A stretch of 40,403 bases of DNA from Gammaproteobacteria bacterium (GCA_013373375.1 JABXHY010000078.1:1-40403), one strand, 5' to 3'. Numbered from the stretch's first letter, positions 25,265 to 35,376 are shown. Program-made: numbers and translations. Notes: a model not told the origin generated them from the letters alone.

Positions 25265-28200
25265 ATGAGTATAAATCCGAGTGTGAAATTCCAAGAAGAA
25301 TACAGTGCTAAACTCCCGGCGTTAGCCTTGCTGTCGAACCTTGGCTGGTCATTTATTTCTCCCGAAGAAGCCATGGCTGCTCGAAGCCAAAAGAAAGATC
25401 AAGTGGTGTTAGAAGCGGAGCTTCGACTTCAGTTAGAAAAACGTACTTTTGAACACGCTGGTAAAGAATATCCTCTATCGAAAAAGTCCATCGATAACTT
25501 GGTCAGCGAGCTATGTTCACCCGCTTTGAATGAAGGCTTATTAAACGCCAATGAAAAGCTTTATAACCATATAACACTGGGTATATCGGTTACTGAATTT
25601 ATCGATGGTAAAAAAGCAAGCCCAACCATCCCGATTATCGACTGGCAAAATATCAAGAACAATTCCTTTTTATTTACCGAAGAGTTTACCGTTACTCGCT
25701 CTGGTGGTTTTGAAAACCGTCGGCCGGATATTGTTTGTTTTGTTAATGGATTGCCATTAGTCGTTATTGAAGCCAAGCGACCGGACAGCAGCAGTAAAAA
25801 AGGCCCAACGGTGGAAGAGGGCATTTCACAAAGTATTCGCAATCAACGCGTTGACGAAATTCCGCAATTATTCGCATACAGCCAACTATTACTGTCCATC
25901 AGTGGCACCGATGGCCGATACGGCACTTGCAAAACACCCAGTAAATTTTGGGCAGCATGGCGAGAAGAAGATATTTCCGATGCTGAGATGTATGCCATTA
26001 AAAACAAAAAGCTCTCTGAAGAACAAGTTAATACAATATTCCACTATCGTAATCCAAGGGATTTAACCTGGTATAAAAACTTAATTGCGGGGGGCGAACT
26101 GGCCGTGACCGGGCAAGATAAGCTATTAATCAGTTTATTATCGCCAGCGCGGCTAATGGAGATGATGCGCTATTTTATTCTGTTCGATAAAAAAATCGGC
26201 AAAATTGTAGCACGCTATCAACAGGCGTTTGGTATTAAACGGTTAATCGAACGTATTACGCATAAAGACAAAGCCGGTAAGCGCAGTGGCGGTGTGGTTT
26301 GGCATACCACCGGTTCGGGTAAATCATTAACAATGGTGTTACTGAGTAAAGCGCTTATTTTGCACCCCGATTTAAAGCAATGTCGTATTGTTGTGGTAAC
26401 TGATCGAGTGGATTTAGAAGATCAGCTGAGTAAAACCTTTGTGTCCACTGGTGAAGTGCAAGGCAAAAAAGACAAAGCCAAGGCCATGGCAACTTCCGGT
26501 AAACGACTGGCAGAGCAGATCGGTAAAGGTACCGAGCGGATAATCTTCTCGCTGGTGCAAAAGTTTAATTCTGCAGTTAAATTTGATGAATGCAAAAACG
26601 ACAGTTCCGATATTATTGTATTGGTCGACGAAGGCCATCGCAGCCAAAGCGGCGAAAACAGTATTCGCATGGAACAAGCCTTACCCAAAGCGGCTTTTGT
26701 TGCTTTTACCGGTACACCATTGTTAAAAGACGATAAAACCACCAATAAATTCGGCTCGATCATTCACGCTTACACCATGCAACGAGCAGTGGAAGATAAA
26801 ACCGTTACGCCATTACTCTATGAAGAACGTATTCCTGATTTAGATGTAAACGATCGCGCGATCGACAGTTGGTTTGACCGAATTACTGAAGGATTGTCGG
26901 ATGATCAAAAAGCCGATTTAAAAAAGAAATTCTCGAAAAAAGGGCAGGTGTACCAAGCGGAAGATCGCATTCGGTTGATAGCACTGGATGTCGCCAATCA
27001 CTTTAATAAGAACATCGTCGAGGGGTTAAAAGGGCAGTTGGCGTGTGACAGTAAAACTTCGGCCATTAAATACAAAGAATACCTCGATGAAGCCGGATTA
27101 TTTGAAAGCGCGGTGGTGATGAGCGCGCCCGATACTCGTGAAGGCAATACCGATGTTGATGAAAGCACTCTGCCAGAAGTGGCTAAATGGTGGAAGGAGA
27201 ACGTTAAAGGCAACGATGAGAAAGCTTATACCAAATCGATTATCGAACGGTTTGATAAAGACGATAAGCTTAAAATGCTGATTGTGGTTGATAAGCTTTT
27301 AACAGGCTTTGATGAACCTAAAAATACCGTGCTCTATATCGACAAGCCCTTAAAAGAGCATAACTTGATTCAGGCCATTGCTCGGGTGAATCGACTGCAC
27401 GAGAAGAAAGAGTTTGGTTACTTAATCGACTATCGCGGGATATTATCGGAACTCGACACAACCATTCAAAAATATCAAGACTTAGCTTCACGTACTCAAG
27501 GTGGTTACGATATTGACGATATCGCAGGTTTGTACAATCAAATGAACACCGAGTATAAGAAACTGCCGCAGCTGTATAAATATCTCTGGGCGATCTTTGA
27601 CGGTGTTAAAAACAAGAATGATCCTGATCAGCTTAGGCAAGTGTTGGTGCCACATATCAAAGAAATCGATGGTGAGCTGGTCGATACCCATTTGAAAATA
27701 CGAGAAGACTTTTACGAGGCTCTTACCGCATTTTCCAGTTGTTTAAAGGTGGCATTACAATCGGCTACTTTTTACGAAGACACGGCCTTTACCGACGCTG
27801 ATCGACGACACTACAAAGAAACCGTTAAACAACTCTCAAGTTTACGGCAAGTGGTTAAGCAAGATGCTGGCGAAACCATCGAATACGACGAATACACCGA
27901 ACAAGTTAAAAAGCTAATGGATAAGCATGTAGTCGGCGTGGACGTTAAAGAACCCGAAGGCGTGTATGAAGTCGGTAAAATGGGCCAACAGAAAAAGCCT
28001 GAAGACTGGAGCGAAGAGAAAACTCGCAACGAAACCGATATAATCAAAACCCGTGTGACGAAAATGATCGAACAAGAGTTACGCGATGATCCTTACGCAC
28101 AAGAGCGGTTTTCAAAGTTACTTCGACAAGCTATCGAAGAAGCAGAACACTTGTTTGATCACCCATTAAAACAATACATGTTATTCCATGACTTTGAGCA

Positions 28201-28552
28201 GCAAGTAAAAGAACGAAAGCTGGATGATATTCCTGATAAATTCGAAGGTAATCAACATGCTCAGGCGTATTTTGGTCTGTTTAAAAAAGAACTGCCCGAA
28301 ACTTTCAATATTATGGACGAAGATGCCATCGACAGCTGGGTTAAACGCGCCTTCGAGATAGATGAGATCGTCGATAAAGCCATTGCTGAAAATTCTATTA
28401 ATCCCGAGAACATAGAAGCTGAAATCCGTAAACAGCTGCTACCGTTCCTTTTTAAAGCTTGTAAATCTGTTGGTAGCGGAATGGACCAAGCAAAAAGAAT
28501 TGTCGAGCATGTGGTTCAGATCACTCGCAAAGGATTGAGCGGGAGCCACTAA
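25265..28552 (+). CDS. hsdR: Type I restriction enzyme translocase/endonuclease subunit
   Basis: 1095 aa, full length. The N-terminal PD-(D/E)xK nuclease has D155 (RRPDIVCF), E169 and K171 (VVIEAK). Helicase motor: Walker A HTTGSGKS (347-354), DEGH box (455-458), FTGTP motif III, and a late RVNRLHEKK motif VI. The long helical C-terminus binds the methyltransferase core. All catalytic residues are present, so it should be active. It is separated from its usual hsdMS neighbours by the three-gene insert. Confidence 0.96.
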   Translation: MSINPSVKFQEEYSAKLPALALLSNLGWSFISPEEAMAARSQKKDQVVLEAELRLQLEKRTFEHAGKEYPLSKKSIDNLVSELCSPALNEGLLNANEKLYNHITLGISVTEFIDGKKASPTIPIIDWQNIKNNSFLFTEEFTVTRSGGFENRRPDIVCFVNGLPLVVIEAKRPDSSSKKGPTVEEGISQSIRNQRVDEIPQLFAYSQLLLSISGTDGRYGTCKTPSKFWAAWREEDISDAEMYAIKNKKLSEEQVNTIFHYRNPRDLTWYKNLIAGGELAVTGQDKLLISLLSPARLMEMMRYFILFDKKIGKIVARYQQAFGIKRLIERITHKDKAGKRSGGVVWHTTGSGKSLTMVLLSKALILHPDLKQCRIVVVTDRVDLEDQLSKTFVSTGEVQGKKDKAKAMATSGKRLAEQIGKGTERIIFSLVQKFNSAVKFDECKNDSSDIIVLVDEGHRSQSGENSIRMEQALPKAAFVAFTGTPLLKDDKTTNKFGSIIHAYTMQRAVEDKTVTPLLYEERIPDLDVNDRAIDSWFDRITEGLSDDQKADLKKKFSKKGQVYQAEDRIRLIALDVANHFNKNIVEGLKGQLACDSKTSAIKYKEYLDEAGLFESAVVMSAPDTREGNTDVDESTLPEVAKWWKENVKGNDEKAYTKSIIERFDKDDKLKMLIVVDKLLTGFDEPKNTVLYIDKPLKEHNLIQAIARVNRLHEKKEFGYLIDYRGILSELDTTIQKYQDLASRTQGGYDIDDIAGLYNQMNTEYKKLPQLYKYLWAIFDGVKNKNDPDQLRQVLVPHIKEIDGELVDTHLKIREDFYEALTAFSSCLKVALQSATFYEDTAFTDADRRHYKETVKQLSSLRQVVKQDAGETIEYDEYTEQVKKLMDKHVVGVDVKEPEGVYEVGKMGQQKKPEDWSEEKTRNETDIIKTRVTKMIEQELRDDPYAQERFSKLLRQAIEEAEHLFDHPLKQYMLFHDFEQQVKERKLDDIPDKFEGNQHAQAYFGLFKKELPETFNIMDEDAIDSWVKRAFEIDEIVDKAIAENSINPENIEAEIRKQLLPFLFKACKSVGSGMDQAKRIVEHVVQITRKGLSGSH

Positions 28553-28555
28553 CAG

Positions 28556-29311
28556 ATGGGATTAGATATTGAACACTTAAACACCAGTAAAACGGAACAA
28601 ATTCCGTTCCGCTATGGTGATGAGAAATTTGTCGCCACTCGACGACATCGAAAGTCCGACGTTAATCGAGTATTAATTAAAGTGCACCCGGACTGCCGAA
28701 TTGTCGCCAGTGCACCGGAGTCTGCTTCGAATAAAGATGTTACTGATGCATTAAAAAAACGATCTCGCTGGATCTACCAGCAAGTGCGAGAATTTCGAAA
28801 GCAAAGTGAATACGCATTACCCAGACAATATATCAGCGGCGAGTCTCACTTTTATCTAGGTAAACGTTATGTGCTAAAGGTAGATAAAGACAACACAGAG
28901 ACAAGTGTTAAACTGCTACGTGGCAAACTACAAGTTAATATCCGTAAAGGTAGAAGTAAGTCTGTTAAAGAGCTACTAAATGATTGGTACAAATTGAAAG
29001 CGAAAGAAGTATTTCACCAACGCCTCGACCAACTTATCGATCAAGCACTATGGGTAGAGTCAAAACCCAACATTCGAGTGCTGAGCATGAAAACCCAATG
29101 GGGCAGTTGCTCACCTAATGGACTGATTACTTTGAATCCTCATTTGGTAAAAGCTCCCAGACAATGCATAGATTACGTTATATTTCATGAACTTTGCCAC
29201 ATCGCAGAGCATAACCATAGCGAAAGGTTTTATCGACTACTTGGACAAGTAATGCCAGGCTGGGAGAAGGTAAAGGATAAGTTAGATAGTATGGCGAATT
29301 TTTATTTGTGA
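28556..29311 (+). CDS. YgjP-like zinc metallopeptidase (DUF45/M48-type)
   Basis: 251 aa. It has the zinc motif H211-E-L-C-H215 followed by HNHSERF, and the preceding family signature KTQWGSCSPNG (around 179-189). It is soluble with no signal peptide. It starts three bases after the hsdR stop, so it is translationally coupled. Such YgjP-like genes often travel with hsdR; whether they regulate or turn over the restriction enzyme is not known. Confidence 0.9.
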   Translation: MGLDIEHLNTSKTEQIPFRYGDEKFVATRRHRKSDVNRVLIKVHPDCRIVASAPESASNKDVTDALKKRSRWIYQQVREFRKQSEYALPRQYISGESHFYLGKRYVLKVDKDNTETSVKLLRGKLQVNIRKGRSKSVKELLNDWYKLKAKEVFHQRLDQLIDQALWVESKPNIRVLSMKTQWGSCSPNGLITLNPHLVKAPRQCIDYVIFHELCHIAEHNHSERFYRLLGQVMPGWEKVKDKLDSMANFYL

Positions 29312-29608
29312 AGAGAGTTAAATGTTGAGACAGTGTTATGAGGTATAAAAGGATAACTTCAGTTTATTTCCTTAGTCTATAATTAATAATAAATGCACCC
29401 GTTGGTATTAGATTAAAGAAACAAAGATTAAATCAAACGTCTATTTTATTTTGCTTTTGGGAAAACTTAGCGATCCAACAGTGAGTCTCTGCGAGTTATA
29501 TAAAAAGACTTTTGACCAAGCAGAGAATTTTAAAAAGAATAAATACAGGGATTCCTAGTAATTCTGGCGTCAATAAAATTTCGTAAGTACCTGGGAGAAT
29601 TTCTCAAG
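29312..29608. other. Spacer with a possible short reading frame
   Basis: AT-rich. A 35-codon frame from a TTG at 29451 to a TAG at 29556-29558 encodes a protein-like string (ELYKKTFDQAENFKKNKYR), but it has no good ribosome binding site. It may be a gene fragment. No terminator was seen after the metallopeptidase. Confidence 0.35.
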
Positions 29609-30202
29609 ATGAAAAAAATGATATTGTCCATATGCACAACCTTCAGCATTATTCATTATGCTGAGGTAAATGGAAATGAAACTACGGAATGGGAAAGCTA
29701 CAAATACAATACTGAGTTTTCATTGCGATGCTCTAAAGGTCCGGTGAAAATGAGTTATGGTAATTTGGAGGCTAGCATTTTTGACCAGTTGTACTTGAAG
29801 TGGGATGGTAAAAGTTTACAAAGAATTAGCTACTCAACACCTGTAAATAATCCTCATGACTGGGGAGCTGGTGATAGTGGTTATGTCTTCAAAACAAAGG
29901 AATCCGGAGGTCATAGCGTTATTAAAGTTGAGAGTTTAGTAAGGAAGTTGAATGGAAATAGATTAAGATTAATTAAAATAGAGTTGGATGCATCTGCAGA
30001 ATCTGAGGAATCAGAACTAGTTTTACTTAATGTTAATTTTTTTACCAATGGTTCGTGGAAAATATCAATTGAGAACTCAACCATTAATAGTATTTCAGAA
30101 TCTGTGGTAACTTTACTTGATGGGAAGGTCTCTGGAGCTCAGTCAAGCAGCTGGAGTAAATGTCGTTTAATGGACATCAATGGCAATGATTCATTTCTTT
30201 GA
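29609..30202 (+). CDS. Hypothetical secreted protein in defence island
   Basis: 197 aa with a weak signal peptide (MKKMILSICTTFSIIHYAEV). The mature part is rich in Ser, Asn and Glu with predicted beta strands, and two cysteines (LRCSKG and SKCRLM) at opposite ends. No family is recognised. GGGAG lies 11 bases upstream of the ATG, and a later ATG at 29618 is possible. Confidence 0.65.
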   Translation: MKKMILSICTTFSIIHYAEVNGNETTEWESYKYNTEFSLRCSKGPVKMSYGNLEASIFDQLYLKWDGKSLQRISYSTPVNNPHDWGAGDSGYVFKTKESGGHSVIKVESLVRKLNGNRLRLIKIELDASAESEESELVLLNVNFFTNGSWKISIENSTINSISESVVTLLDGKVSGAQSSSWSKCRLMDINGNDSFL

Positions 30203-30327
30203 TTTTTTTTGCGATCGAATATCAATAGGGCAAGTCTTGCATTATATAGTTTCTTCTCCAATGCTAGGTCAAATATCGGTTAAAACTTCTATAATTATAG
30301 TGGTTTTTAATAGTTACTGATGAACGT

Positions 30328-31227
30328 ATGACGATTGTTTCAGGAAAAATTGAGCCGCTTAAAGCCCTTAGAAAGATATTTTCTGAGAATGGAGTTTCCA
30401 GATTTGACTCAATCGGTGATATCAATAAATTTTTGTCAAGCTACCAATCTGAGTTTGACGACTTACCTCGAATAGGTATGAATCAGTTAGACTCTAGAAT
30501 AGCTGTCCTAGAAAGAGCGCTCAAAGAAACGGAAGAAAAGAGAGCCAAAAGTTTTCTAAGCAGAGTTATTTACTATTTTCGATCGAGAAGTTTCTCAAAA
30601 CAACTTTCCGACTATCAACTTAATTATCAGACAAAATTAGAGCAAACAATCTCAAGGCTAAAAAAAGAACTAGATGCCACAAAATCCCTAGTTGATAGCT
30701 TATACAGTACAATAGCAGGAGCTATAGGTGAAACCAAAGTTGTCAAAGAAATTGAAAAGCTACCCGATACATTCTATTTGATTAACGATTTTTATATTCA
30801 TTTTAACCCTCCTATTTACAATAAATTACAAGAGCAGCGTATTTATTCCATTCAGGTGGACCACGTTGTAGTTTCTAGAGCGGGTGTTTTTCTGCTAGAA
30901 ACTAAAAACTGGAGTCAGAAATCAATTGCAGATTACGATCTTAGGTCTCCAGTCGAGCAAGTAAAGCGAACAAGCTTTGGATTGTTTGTGTTATTAAACG
31001 GCGATTCAAATGTTGAGCTTGCTGATCATCATTGGGGTGATAAAAAAGTGCCATTACGGAATATTATAGTAATGACTAATGCCAAACCTAAAGAAGAATT
31101 CAAGTATGTAAAAGTTTCATCGCTCAGTGACTTAATTGGCTATATTACTTATTTTGATGAAATATTCAGTGATGAAGAGGTAAAAAGCATCTTTAATTAC
31201 TTAAACACAATTAATGAGGCCGCCTGA
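30328..31227 (+). CDS. NERD-domain nuclease-related protein
   Basis: 299 aa. It has an N-terminal helical/coiled-coil region (about 50-128), then a NERD domain: GAIGETKVV (E135), D178 in VDHVVVS and E191/K193 in GVFLLETKNW. These form a PD-(D/E)xK-like nuclease site with all key residues present. NERD proteins often sit in defence islands and on plasmids; the target is unknown. Its end overlaps the next gene's longest frame by 14 bases. Confidence 0.88.
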   Translation: MTIVSGKIEPLKALRKIFSENGVSRFDSIGDINKFLSSYQSEFDDLPRIGMNQLDSRIAVLERALKETEEKRAKSFLSRVIYYFRSRSFSKQLSDYQLNYQTKLEQTISRLKKELDATKSLVDSLYSTIAGAIGETKVVKEIEKLPDTFYLINDFYIHFNPPIYNKLQEQRIYSIQVDHVVVSRAGVFLLETKNWSQKSIADYDLRSPVEQVKRTSFGLFVLLNGDSNVELADHHWGDKKVPLRNIIVMTNAKPKEEFKYVKVSSLSDLIGYITYFDEIFSDEEVKSIFNYLNTINEAA

Positions 31228-31588
31228 AATGAACTCAAAGAGATTAGATAGGATACTCAACCCGGTCGTTATTACATTCCTTACTTTATATGTAATATGT
31301 ATTAGCATTGGCTTTTTTATATTTAATGAAAAGTATTGGAACAAACAATGGATAATTTACTGGTTGCCAATGGATTATACGGATCTTTTTACTTTTAAAC
31401 TTAATGGCAATTTTTTCGATGGTCTTTTTGTTTTAACATGTCAAGCTTCAATAATAGCTTGTGCAATTATTAGTTCTAGCAGTTTATCGGACAGAAAGGT
31501 CAAGATCGCTAATCGCGTAGGCATCACCTTAGTCGTATTATGGTTTGTTCTATCAACTCTAGCTCTTGTTCTCAGCGGATTTCGTTAA
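31214..31588 (+). CDS. Small 3-TM membrane protein coupled to NERD gene
   Basis: 124 aa, or 119 if started at the ATG at 31229 just after the NERD stop. It has three hydrophobic segments (about 18-37, 68-87, 101-120). No family is recognised. Overlap or tight spacing with the NERD gene suggests the two work together, perhaps as a membrane anchor or effector. Confidence 0.7.
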   Translation: MRPPEMNSKRLDRILNPVVITFLTLYVICISIGFFIFNEKYWNKQWIIYWLPMDYTDLFTFKLNGNFFDGLFVLTCQASIIACAIISSSSLSDRKVKIANRVGITLVVLWFVLSTLALVLSGFR

Positions 31589-31590
31589 GG

Positions 31591-31622
31591 GTCACGTGCG
31601 GTTGAGGGGGCAGGTCACGTGA
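31591..31622. repeat. Inverted CACGTG pair after the NERD operon
   Basis: TCACGTG (31592-31598) and CACGTGA (31616-31622) form a 7-bp stem with a 17-base G-rich loop. No U-run follows; it may be a weak transcription end or a protein site. Confidence 0.35.
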
Positions 31623-31700
31623 TAAATAATTAAGTGCTCCAGGATGACTAGTTTCGAATCAACACTTTCTAAACACATCGAATAGCAGGCTTCGATAACG

Positions 31701-31755
31701 GTTAATATTTCTCTTACTTTTAAGCCATTAGCCTCTTAAATACGCGCCGTTAAGG
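31701..31755. repeat. 55-bp repeat copy A (matches 35289-35343)
   Basis: Same orientation as copy B with about nine mismatches over 55 bases. It lies between the NERD operon and the 3' end of the 1057-aa gene. Copy B lies immediately upstream of the Rhs gene, so copy A may be the leftover front of a lost gene of the same kind. Confidence 0.75.
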
Positions 31756-31776
31756 CTCAGACAAAGCATGATGAAA

Positions 31777-34700
31777 TCAGGTAGTTGAACGCAATTGGTC
31801 AAAACTACCCAATTTTCTTAAAAGAAAAATTCCATTTTTCCTAAAGACGATAACTATAAGCAAGAAGAGCCAAAAACTGTTAACCGTGCCGCCTGAACCA
31901 TTGGAGGTAGAAGGACCATTGTTATCATTATCCGAATCACCACCAGAACCATCGTCGTCTGAGCCACCTCCATCAGATCCATCATCGTCTGAACCATTGT
32001 CCTGGCTAACGAATAGCGGTGTCTGGTGAGTTAGCGCAATATCCGGATTATTTGTGATAATCGAACTCGCAGAAGTCATTTCTATTCCATCAAATACTGT
32101 TAGGTCGAATTCTAGCTCTCCAGTAAAGTCTGATGGAACCACACCAGTCAATGTGCCAGTTGATGTATCGATATTTAACCATGATGGTAGAAAATCACTG
32201 CTGAACGACCACTCTTGATAGTCTAAGTCGTACAGTTGAGGTTGAATGGACAAGTACATTTCGGGCACAACCTCATACTTTTCATTCAAAGTTAACTCAG
32301 GTGAAAAATTCTCTAGAGGGACATCGCAATGGATTGAAACAGTTTTATTGTCACCTAAGCAGTCCAGTTTTATCGCAAAAGCTTCAGCGCCAAGATGCAT
32401 GTTTGGATGAACCGCAATTAGATATTCATCATTAATGTAATAGCTACTTACGTACGGGTTTTGTTGTTTTCCAGGGTGGGTATCAATCTCATAGAAACTG
32501 TTAGATGTCGGATTGTAATAAACGATATTTATTTCTTGGCCGTGTACACTCTGAGCTTCATAAATGTTGCCATTAGGGTCCTGTTTTGAATAATGATTCG
32601 GAAGAAACCGCCCGGAATACTCAGTAAGGTATTCAAGTTGCCCGTTGGTAAGAGAGTACACTCGAGTTTTAGGTCCTGTTTCATCGTGATAAAGAGCGTC
32701 AAAAATGAATGTACCAAATTGATTTGTAATATATCGTCTAGTTAACTGAGAATCTTGTTCAACCAAGAAACCCGTTATTTCATTACTTTCACCCGTTGGT
32801 AAGTGAAAATAAATTAATTTACTTTCTGTAGAGTCTTCATACTCAAAAATAACTTCCTCATTGTCATTCGCATATTGAATCGCGCTTATGCCATTTAAGT
32901 CTGTAAAAAGTAGCTCTAACTCAAAGCTATTGCAGTTAAAAATATAATAGTCTTGTTTAAAATCCTGCTCGCTATCTTTGCTGAAAATAGCTTTAGTATC
33001 TGCAACAATCATTATTTCGCCGATATGAGCTCTTCTTTCACTCACTTCGTTTACCGTGTTATCACTATCAATATAGACAAAGTGGTCTCCACTTTGGCCG
33101 ACCAGACCAGTCCCGCAAGCTTTCATTTCTCCAAGATTTAATGGGTGTAATGATTTTGTTTCTTTATTTACCAAATGATATTCGGCAGCAGAATCTTCTG
33201 AGTCAGCATATATAACTAAGATTTCCGAAGTTTCCAATACTATATCCCTGATATAGGTTAATTCGGTATTCGTTGTCGATAGAAATTCTGATTCTAAGTC
33301 TTGATTTAAACTGTAATAATCAACTGCGGTTGCTTCAGAATCCCCTGAAATATAATAAACGCCATTATCAATATCGGAAGCAAAATAATTTCTACCTTCC
33401 GTGCTCATAGATATATTATGAATATTTAGTCGTTCATCGGTTCTAAACCACTGTTTATTTTGAGCTGGGAATCCTTCATATTTATTAAAAAGAAACAAGT
33501 CATCAAAAGCTAAAACATCGGAGACTCCATAGTTAGCATAAAGTCCTGTTTCAATATTTAATACTTGTTGAACTGTTTTGAGTGAAGGATCGAATACAAC
33601 TAGTTTATTATCAAAATGCGATTCACCTTTTTTAATATCAAAAAATAATCGATCTCGATGAAAAAAGCTTTCTCTAAAGATCATCTCTGGGGTTCTAGAA
33701 TATGCATCAACGGCGAGACTGGTTTTGTCGACAAACATGAGGTAATCACCTGCTAATGCAACTTTTTCAACAGAGCTGTCCAATAAAAATAAAGATCCTT
33801 GTATTAAGTTAGAATTGGCTTCAGTTTTAAGAATCTCAGCGACATTACTAGCAGGGCGTAAAGCAAATAATGTCTTGTCAGAACTTATGGAGCTGATATT
33901 GGCCCCAATCAATAATACCTCATCAGACGCGTATAAAATATCCATGTAGTGATAGGCGAACAAAAACTCTCGGTCGTCACCTACAACGGCATTAGAGAAC
34001 AACTCTCCACTTTGTCTATTTAATATTGAGAATCTTACTGTAATGTTATTGATATGAAATTCAGAAAAGAAAACCTTTTGTGAGGTTACAAAAATATTAT
34101 TTAAATCAGGAATATAACTGTTGTTATTTATAACAGTCGTAAGTAGAAGTTCAGCTTCAGCTGTCGTGGGGTTTATATAATGGGTGATAAGATCCGAGGA
34201 CGAACTAATTGTTTGAAAAAACAAAGTGTTTTTGGCATTGAATTTCTGACTACTTTCAGAAGAGGTGTTTTTGTAAACATAAGCCCTTTCTGGAACAAGA
34301 TGTCGAGTAAGAATGCTATTATTTTCTATATCAGTTTTTAATATTTCTGTAGTGTCAAAGTTTTCTCGGATTAGATAAATACTGCTTCCGATTTCATAGG
34401 CGAAGTCGATATCGTAAAAATCAGTGCTGGTTATTTCTTTTGTTAATTCGTCGTATATAAGAACTTGATTAGATTCAAGAATAAGTAATTTATTATTGGG
34501 TAGAGTTAAGATGTCGTTTATAACCGGACGATTAGTGCCTGTATTAGAGTTATTTCTGAAGTCTGCAATATCGTTGACGAGTTCAGAAATAACTATTTGA
34601 TTGTTGCCAAGCGAAAACTCCATCCAAGGGATATTTCTGTCTAATGGCTCAAATAAAATCCCATTTTTGTAAGATATACTCGTTAGTACGGTGCCGCCTT

Positions 34701-34950
34701 TGCCAAGTCCAGGTACTATATCACCAATCAGCGTGGGTGTTTGTTGGTCACCAAGTAGAAATAACATATCACCCGATGCATCATCGTTTATAAGGATATA
34801 TTTCTTTGTGCCGTAGTCATAAAGTTCAAAGGTCTCGTTGTGGGTGTAAGATTTTACTTGGTTTAAGTCAAGATGCTTAAAATACTCAACACGTAAATCA
34901 CTTGCGTAAGCGACGTTGATAAAAGCTAGCAATGCGAGAAATCTATTCAT
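31777..34950 (-). CDS. Large surface protein with Ig/cadherin-like domain and GlyGly-CTERM-like tail
   Basis: 1057 aa. It has a signal peptide (MNRFLALLAFINVAYAS). About 850 residues of beta-rich repeats resemble a propeller-like array (phrases such as DLFLFN, YYISGDSEATA). Near 920-1000 is a cadherin-like/putative Ig domain (EWSFSSDFLPSWLNIDTSTG, FDLTVFDGIEM). An acidic Asp/Gly/Ser linker follows, then GSGGTVNSFWLFLLIVIVFR, a GlyGly-CTERM-type sorting tail as used by rhombosortase/type II secreted proteins, here followed by about 20 extra residues. It is probably surface-attached and its ligand is unknown. AAAAGG lies before the ATG. Confidence 0.85.
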   Translation of the reverse strand: MNRFLALLAFINVAYASDLRVEYFKHLDLNQVKSYTHNETFELYDYGTKKYILINDDASGDMLFLLGDQQTPTLIGDIVPGLGKGGTVLTSISYKNGILFEPLDRNIPWMEFSLGNNQIVISELVNDIADFRNNSNTGTNRPVINDILTLPNNKLLILESNQVLIYDELTKEITSTDFYDIDFAYEIGSSIYLIRENFDTTEILKTDIENNSILTRHLVPERAYVYKNTSSESSQKFNAKNTLFFQTISSSSDLITHYINPTTAEAELLLTTVINNNSYIPDLNNIFVTSQKVFFSEFHINNITVRFSILNRQSGELFSNAVVGDDREFLFAYHYMDILYASDEVLLIGANISSISSDKTLFALRPASNVAEILKTEANSNLIQGSLFLLDSSVEKVALAGDYLMFVDKTSLAVDAYSRTPEMIFRESFFHRDRLFFDIKKGESHFDNKLVVFDPSLKTVQQVLNIETGLYANYGVSDVLAFDDLFLFNKYEGFPAQNKQWFRTDERLNIHNISMSTEGRNYFASDIDNGVYYISGDSEATAVDYYSLNQDLESEFLSTTNTELTYIRDIVLETSEILVIYADSEDSAAEYHLVNKETKSLHPLNLGEMKACGTGLVGQSGDHFVYIDSDNTVNEVSERRAHIGEIMIVADTKAIFSKDSEQDFKQDYYIFNCNSFELELLFTDLNGISAIQYANDNEEVIFEYEDSTESKLIYFHLPTGESNEITGFLVEQDSQLTRRYITNQFGTFIFDALYHDETGPKTRVYSLTNGQLEYLTEYSGRFLPNHYSKQDPNGNIYEAQSVHGQEINIVYYNPTSNSFYEIDTHPGKQQNPYVSSYYINDEYLIAVHPNMHLGAEAFAIKLDCLGDNKTVSIHCDVPLENFSPELTLNEKYEVVPEMYLSIQPQLYDLDYQEWSFSSDFLPSWLNIDTSTGTLTGVVPSDFTGELEFDLTVFDGIEMTSASSIITNNPDIALTHQTPLFVSQDNGSDDDGSDGGGSDDDGSGGDSDNDNNGPSTSNGSGGTVNSFWLFLLIVIVFRKNGIFLLRKLGSFDQLRSTT
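31934..31993. repeat. 15-bp tandem repeat in the acidic linker (about 4 units)
   Basis: Units start at 31934, 31949, 31964 and 31979; the 31949 and 31979 units (CCATCGTCGTCTGAG type) differ by two bases. They encode GSDDD/GSDGG steps of the linker before the sorting tail. Confidence 0.7.
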
Positions 34951-35376
34951 AGTGGAACCTTTTGAGAGCCATTCTACAGTTCAATAAACAGTGAGAGTGT
35001 CAGTTGGCGGTGTAAATTAATATCCATATTTTTAATTACTCTAAACCTCAAAATTTCATCCTTAGATACATTTCAAATGTTCACTGACAGGTTGCGAACA
35101 AGAGTGAAATTCTTAAGTTAAGTGTAGAGTTCTTTATCTTTGAGGATTGAGATAATACCTTAATCGCGAAGAAATTTCAGCGCCGAATTAACAAATAATG
35201 CTTAATATATCTACAGTTGCGTCGAAACAGAGGAAGATCTCAATTAAGAAGAGTAGCCCAAGTAAGTCTTTTTCATGTTTTTGCTGCCGTTAATATTTCC
35301 CTTATTTTCAAGTAATTAGCCACTAAAATGCGCGCCATTAAGGAATTTATCATTAATATTTGATTTGGAATCCAGA
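34951..35376. other. Intergenic region between surface protein and Rhs gene
   Basis: Divergent promoter region, AT-rich. Apart from the 55-bp repeat copy B at 35289-35343, which ends 33 bases before the Rhs ATG, I see nothing definite. Confidence 0.5.
35289..35343. repeat. 55-bp repeat copy B, upstream of Rhs gene
   Basis: Direct-repeat partner of 31701-31755, about 84 percent identical by eye. Its place just before the gene suggests it carries the promoter or leader. Confidence 0.75.
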
